Assembly (NCBI GenBank): GCA_947470165.1
Contig: CANISN010000061.1
Coordinates: forward strand, 1 to 8,481
Source: Burkholderiaceae bacterium
GTDB lineage: Bacteria > Pseudomonadota > Gammaproteobacteria > Burkholderiales > Burkholderiaceae
Direction: 5' to 3'
Length of the DNA stretch: 8,481 nucleotides
Made by a program: the position numbers and the translations under genes. Shown one piece after another: positions 5,723 through 8,481 of the stretch; within the stretch, counting starts at the first letter, position 1, and every line of letters starts with the position of its first letter. The notes under the pieces are model-generated. The model did not search any database, had not been told where the DNA came from, and saw only the letters and a program-made list of their open reading frames with translations.

Positions 5723-7462
5723 ATGGCTGTATCTTCAACTGGATCAAGTACTGGCAGTACCAACACAAATTCAATTGATGTGGCGGGTATTGTCAGCCAG
5801 TTAATGACTTATGAAAATAAGCCGCTTGATGCCATTAAAACTAAAATTAGTAATCAAGGCACGATCATCAGTGACTTAGGCGTCATTAAGAGCAAAATGG
5901 CCGCCTTCCAAGATGCAGTTCAAGCATTCGAAGACGCCAATACTTTTCAAACCGCTACAGTAACAAATTCAGATAGCTCAGTGTTAACTGCGAGCGTAGC
6001 CAATGGCGCGACAAAAGGGGGTCACTCTGTAACGGTAAATAGCGTTGCCACCCAAAGTTTTTTCAGTCTATCAGGCTATACATCAAGTACCTCGGTAGCT
6101 GGGATTGGATCTGATGGCTTTACTATCTCCGTTGGCGGCAATAGCTACAACAGTGCAACATTAAATTCAGGCTTAAGCTCAAGCTCTTCAATTTCTAGTC
6201 TAGCGGCTTGGATTAATTCCCTTGGGGAAAATTTTCAAGCTACTGTTGTGCAAATGGATTCTGCAGGCACAAGTTGGTCTCTCAAGATTCAGGGCACTGA
6301 AACTGGCGCTGATAATGCTGTGACCTATAGTGGTTTAAATACAATCACCACGACAAAAGGAACGGCTAGTAGCACGGAGACTGCTAAGGTAGAATTTGCT
6401 TCGCTAGCATCAGGCAAGACCGTCACACTGGCGGGGCTGACTTTTACAGCAGGTTCATCCGGCGCAACCGCTGCTCAGCTTGCAGCAGCATTTGCAAGCA
6501 TTGCCAACGGAGCTCTATATTCAGATATCAATACAAGCAACTCCTTAAGTGTTTCTGCAGGCGGGGTGTTCACTGCTGGGACGATGACCGATTGGAGTAC
6601 AAATAGTGTCGTAGGGTCAAATAGTGTCGTCTTTACTAGCTCTCAGGCCAATACCGTACTAACTACGCATCTTCAAAACAGTGGGACCGCAGTTTTTAGT
6701 TCCCAGACAGTTATTGGAACTGCAGCAGATTCCAGCATCACATTTGATGGCGAGCTATATAGCCGTCAGAGTAATAGCATTAGCGATATTGTGGAAGGAC
6801 TCACGCTAGAACTATTGCCTAGCGCGACAAACACCACAACCTCAATTTCAATTGCTGCAGGAGAAATTAATGCCAAAACTCAAATCAATACCTTGATTAC
6901 AGCGTATAACGATTTGATGTCCACGTACAAAACAATGACTGCTAATAGCTATAACTCAAAGACGCCTGGCAGCTTTGCAAATTCACCGACAACGCTTTCA
7001 TTTGTGGCAGAGATTAAAAATCGCCTTGCTAAAGGCATTTCATATGAATCAGCTGGCACTATAAAAGTGATTAGTCTGAGCTCATTAGGGGTTGATCTTG
7101 AGCTAGATGGAACCGCTTCATTTAATCAGGCAAATTATGACGAGGCAGTAAGTAACGGTCTTCAGGAAATGCTTTCAAATGGAATTTATTTTTCAACCAG
7201 CGGATCCTCCACTGATGGTTTGGACACTTATATCAACTCGCAAAGTGGAGGCTCTGGGGCGCTGACATCCATTATTAGTTATGAGCAAGAGACTATATGG
7301 TCGCTTCAATCACAGCAAGATGAAATGCAAATCCGGCTCGACTCTAAACAAGCTCAGTTAATAAATCAGTACTCAGCATTAAACACCCTCTTATATAATC
7401 TCAGCTCAACAAGTAGCGCGTTAACCAGCGCCCTTGACGCTCTCAATAATCAAAATAATTAA
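5723..7462 (+). CDS. fliD: FliD, flagellar filament cap (hook-associated protein 2)
   Basis: 579 residues, longer than the roughly 450-480 typical of the family. The N-terminal FliD domain is clear at about 17-115 (SIDVAGIVSQLMTYENKPLD, then a helical stretch and FQTATVTNSD). The C-terminal FliD domain runs from about 335 to 575, beginning with the family signature ITFDGELYSRQSNSISDIVE and GLTLEL, then helical segments at 380-440, LSSLGVDLELDGTASFN (452-468) and a Q-rich coiled-coil end at 515-575. Between them, residues about 217-325 form an extra Ser/Thr/Ala-rich module (GKTVTLAGLTFTAG at 231-244) that accounts for the added length. FliD forms the pentameric or hexameric cap at the filament tip that folds incoming FliC; in many bacteria it also binds host or surface ligands. 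A GAGG-type ribosome binding site (5714-5717) precedes the ATG. fliS follows after 17 bases. Confidence 0.96.
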   Translation: MAVSSTGSSTGSTNTNSIDVAGIVSQLMTYENKPLDAIKTKISNQGTIISDLGVIKSKMAAFQDAVQAFEDANTFQTATVTNSDSSVLTASVANGATKGGHSVTVNSVATQSFFSLSGYTSSTSVAGIGSDGFTISVGGNSYNSATLNSGLSSSSSISSLAAWINSLGENFQATVVQMDSAGTSWSLKIQGTETGADNAVTYSGLNTITTTKGTASSTETAKVEFASLASGKTVTLAGLTFTAGSSGATAAQLAAAFASIANGALYSDINTSNSLSVSAGGVFTAGTMTDWSTNSVVGSNSVVFTSSQANTVLTTHLQNSGTAVFSSQTVIGTAADSSITFDGELYSRQSNSISDIVEGLTLELLPSATNTTTSISIAAGEINAKTQINTLITAYNDLMSTYKTMTANSYNSKTPGSFANSPTTLSFVAEIKNRLAKGISYESAGTIKVISLSSLGVDLELDGTASFNQANYDEAVSNGLQEMLSNGIYFSTSGSSTDGLDTYINSQSGGSGALTSIISYEQETIWSLQSQQDEMQIRLDSKQAQLINQYSALNTLLYNLSSTSSALTSALDALNNQNN

Positions 7463-7479
7463 ATTAGCTCAATACCTTG

Positions 7480-7887
7480 ATGAAAAAATCCGCTGCTGCA
7501 TATGCTAAAAATGATACCCATACTGCAGTGCATTCTTTTGGGCCTGGTGAATTAATTGTCCTGATTTATGATCGTACTTTAGACCATCTGAAGATTGCTA
7601 GATTAGCAATCGAAAACGGTGGCAATGGCATAGAACCCTTTACTAAAGCACATGATTTAATTAATCAAGGTCTGTTAGCATGTTTGGATTATGATCAGGG
7701 TAAAGACGTGGCTCAAAACTTAAAAATGATCTACGAGTGGTCTCTAAAGGAGATTCTCAGTGCGCGTTTAAGCCGTAGCATTGCTAAAGTGGACAATGTG
7801 GTCAAAATACTGACAGAACTTAGGGATGGGTGGATGCAGTTGCTTCCTGAGCAAACAAATCAGGTTGAGTTGGCCAAGACCAATTAA
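7480..7887 (+). CDS. fliS: FliS, flagellin export chaperone
   Basis: 135 residues from the ATG at 7480, an ordinary FliS length. All-helical, with family hallmarks: AAAYAKNDTHTA near the start, GELIVLIYDRTLDHLKIARLAI split over 23-44, KAHDLINQGLLACLD (56-70), NLKMIYEWSLKEIL (80-93) and VVKILTELRDGWMQL (107-121). FliS wraps the flagellin C-terminus in the cytoplasm, stops early polymerisation and delivers FliC to FlhA. A TTG directly before the ATG (7477) could also start the frame, but ATG is preferred. No Shine-Dalgarno sequence is visible in the 17 bases after the fliD stop, so translation may be coupled to fliD; the other rightward genes all have good purine-rich sites. Confidence 0.95.
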   Translation: MKKSAAAYAKNDTHTAVHSFGPGELIVLIYDRTLDHLKIARLAIENGGNGIEPFTKAHDLINQGLLACLDYDQGKDVAQNLKMIYEWSLKEILSARLSRSIAKVDNVVKILTELRDGWMQLLPEQTNQVELAKTN

Positions 7888-7978
7888 GTCACCAAGAATT
7901 GCCAAGAATGGGTATGAAATTAGGAAGCCTAATTGTGTAGTACATTTTTCATAGGATAAATGTTGAGAGGGGGTGCAT
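7888..7978 (+). other. Gap after fliS with a short direct repeat and a small hairpin
   Basis: CCAAGAAT occurs twice in direct order (7892-7899 and 7902-7909, period ten). A perfect seven-pair hairpin follows: AATTAGG (7918-7924), AAG, CCTAATT (7928-7934). No T run follows at once, though TTTTT occurs at 7945-7949. A weak sigma-70-like pair, TTGTGT (7933-7938) and ATAAAT (7956-7961) with 17 bases between, could give the next gene its own promoter. None of these is strong evidence alone. Confidence 0.3.
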
Positions 7979-8481
7979 ATGGCAATCCAAATACCACCTA
8001 ACCTACCACTTAATAATATTGTTGATGTTCATAACAATGAGCGTATTTCCCCGCCATCTGCTCCAACAGTAGTCGAAAGAATAGGTGCAATTGATCCCCG
8101 AGTAGCCCTTAAGATAGCTCTTCCAGTCGTGGATTTAGCTGCAGGACACGGATTGCAGGATGCGATTCAAGATGCGGCAGCGAAATTTGGCGCAACAAAT
8201 CTGCAACAACTGGAACCCCATGTTGATAAGGCTGTATTACTTGAGTTGTCTAAGGCGGTTGGGTCAAATGCATTAATCGGTGCAGAAGACCATGATGCTG
8301 ATGCCACAAATCTGTTGTCACAAAATCTTAGCAAGTTAGATAGGTCTGGTAGTGCAGCATTGGGTCAATTACTGTCAAATATTTTGCAGATCGATGTCCC
8401 AGAGTTGGGAGAGCAAGTTAACACTCAAAATAAACCAAGAGTCAATTCTGAAGCCATTGTGACTTGGCCCAATATAGAAAC
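7979..8481 (+). CDS. Unrecognised protein, possibly N-terminal part of a FliK-type hook-length-control protein (cut by window edge)
   Basis: 167 codons without a stop, open at the right edge. A strong purine-rich site (GAGAGGGGG, 7965-7973) five bases before the ATG supports the start. There is no signal peptide or membrane segment. Residues 1-35 are Pro- and Asn-rich and probably disordered. Residues about 37-140 are mildly amphipathic and helical, with Leu, Ala and Gln abundant (RVALKIALPVVDLA, LQDAIQDAAAKFGATNLQQL, NLLSQNLSKL, LGQLLSNILQIDVPEL). I do not recognise a domain. Position after fliD-fliS and the low-complexity, Gln/Ser-rich N-terminus fit FliK, whose recognisable C-terminal hook domain would lie outside the window. 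FliT, often found here, is a small helical protein and a poorer match. The gene call is solid; the function is inference from position. Confidence 0.75.
   Translation, partial: MAIQIPPNLPLNNIVDVHNNERISPPSAPTVVERIGAIDPRVALKIALPVVDLAAGHGLQDAIQDAAAKFGATNLQQLEPHVDKAVLLELSKAVGSNALIGAEDHDADATNLLSQNLSKLDRSGSAALGQLLSNILQIDVPELGEQVNTQNKPRVNSEAIVTWPNIE

Noticed and set aside
7892..7909. CCAAGAAT direct repeat as a possible iteron or attachment site.
   Set aside because: Only two 8-base copies with no integrase, replication gene or boundary nearby; chance is a sufficient explanation.

Overview
The window is one piece of a flagellar gene cluster from a Gram-negative bacterium. The flagellin N-terminus, its C-terminal ANQMPNVILSLLK tail, the fliC-flaG-fliD-fliS order and the AT-leaning codon use fit a low-GC betaproteobacterium. 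A Burkholderiales of the Polynucleobacter type is my best guess, from pattern recognition only. The presence of flhF points to polar flagellation.

Layout: the left third is transcribed leftward. flhA (877-2967, export-gate protein) is followed after 36 bases by flhF (840 to the left edge, cut off before its GTPase domain). Positions 2968-3440 form a 473-base divergent control region. Rightward from it run fliC (flagellin, 3441-5165), flaG (5238-5639), fliD (filament cap, 5723-7462), fliS (flagellin chaperone, 7480-7887) and an unrecognised gene that runs off the right edge (7979-8481), perhaps the N-terminal part of a hook-length-control (FliK-type) protein. All coding frames are intact; I see no pseudogene, mobile element, tRNA, rRNA or CRISPR.

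The genes act as one late-assembly module. FliS holds FliC in the cytoplasm and docks on the FlhA cytoplasmic ring, whose pocket residues are conserved here. FlhA passes FliC out through the export channel, FliD caps the growing filament and folds incoming FliC, and FlaG modulates filament length. FlhF would place the basal body at the pole.

The most interesting part is the flhA/fliC control region. It holds two neighbouring inverted repeats (GGCAA-N3/N4-TTGCC), one of which resembles the FleQ/FlrA box as I remember it. It also holds a near-consensus sigma-54 promoter pointing at fliC, a weaker sigma-28-like promoter nearer fliC, a sigma-70-like promoter pointing at flhA whose -35 lies in the first repeat, and a strong hairpin with a short T run just before the fliC ribosome binding site. 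A second strong hairpin follows fliC directly. Other points of note are a duplicated motif in the fliC variable region and an adhesin-like module inserted in FliD. I did not find a wholly new system: this is a recognisable flagellar locus with unusual regulatory detail.
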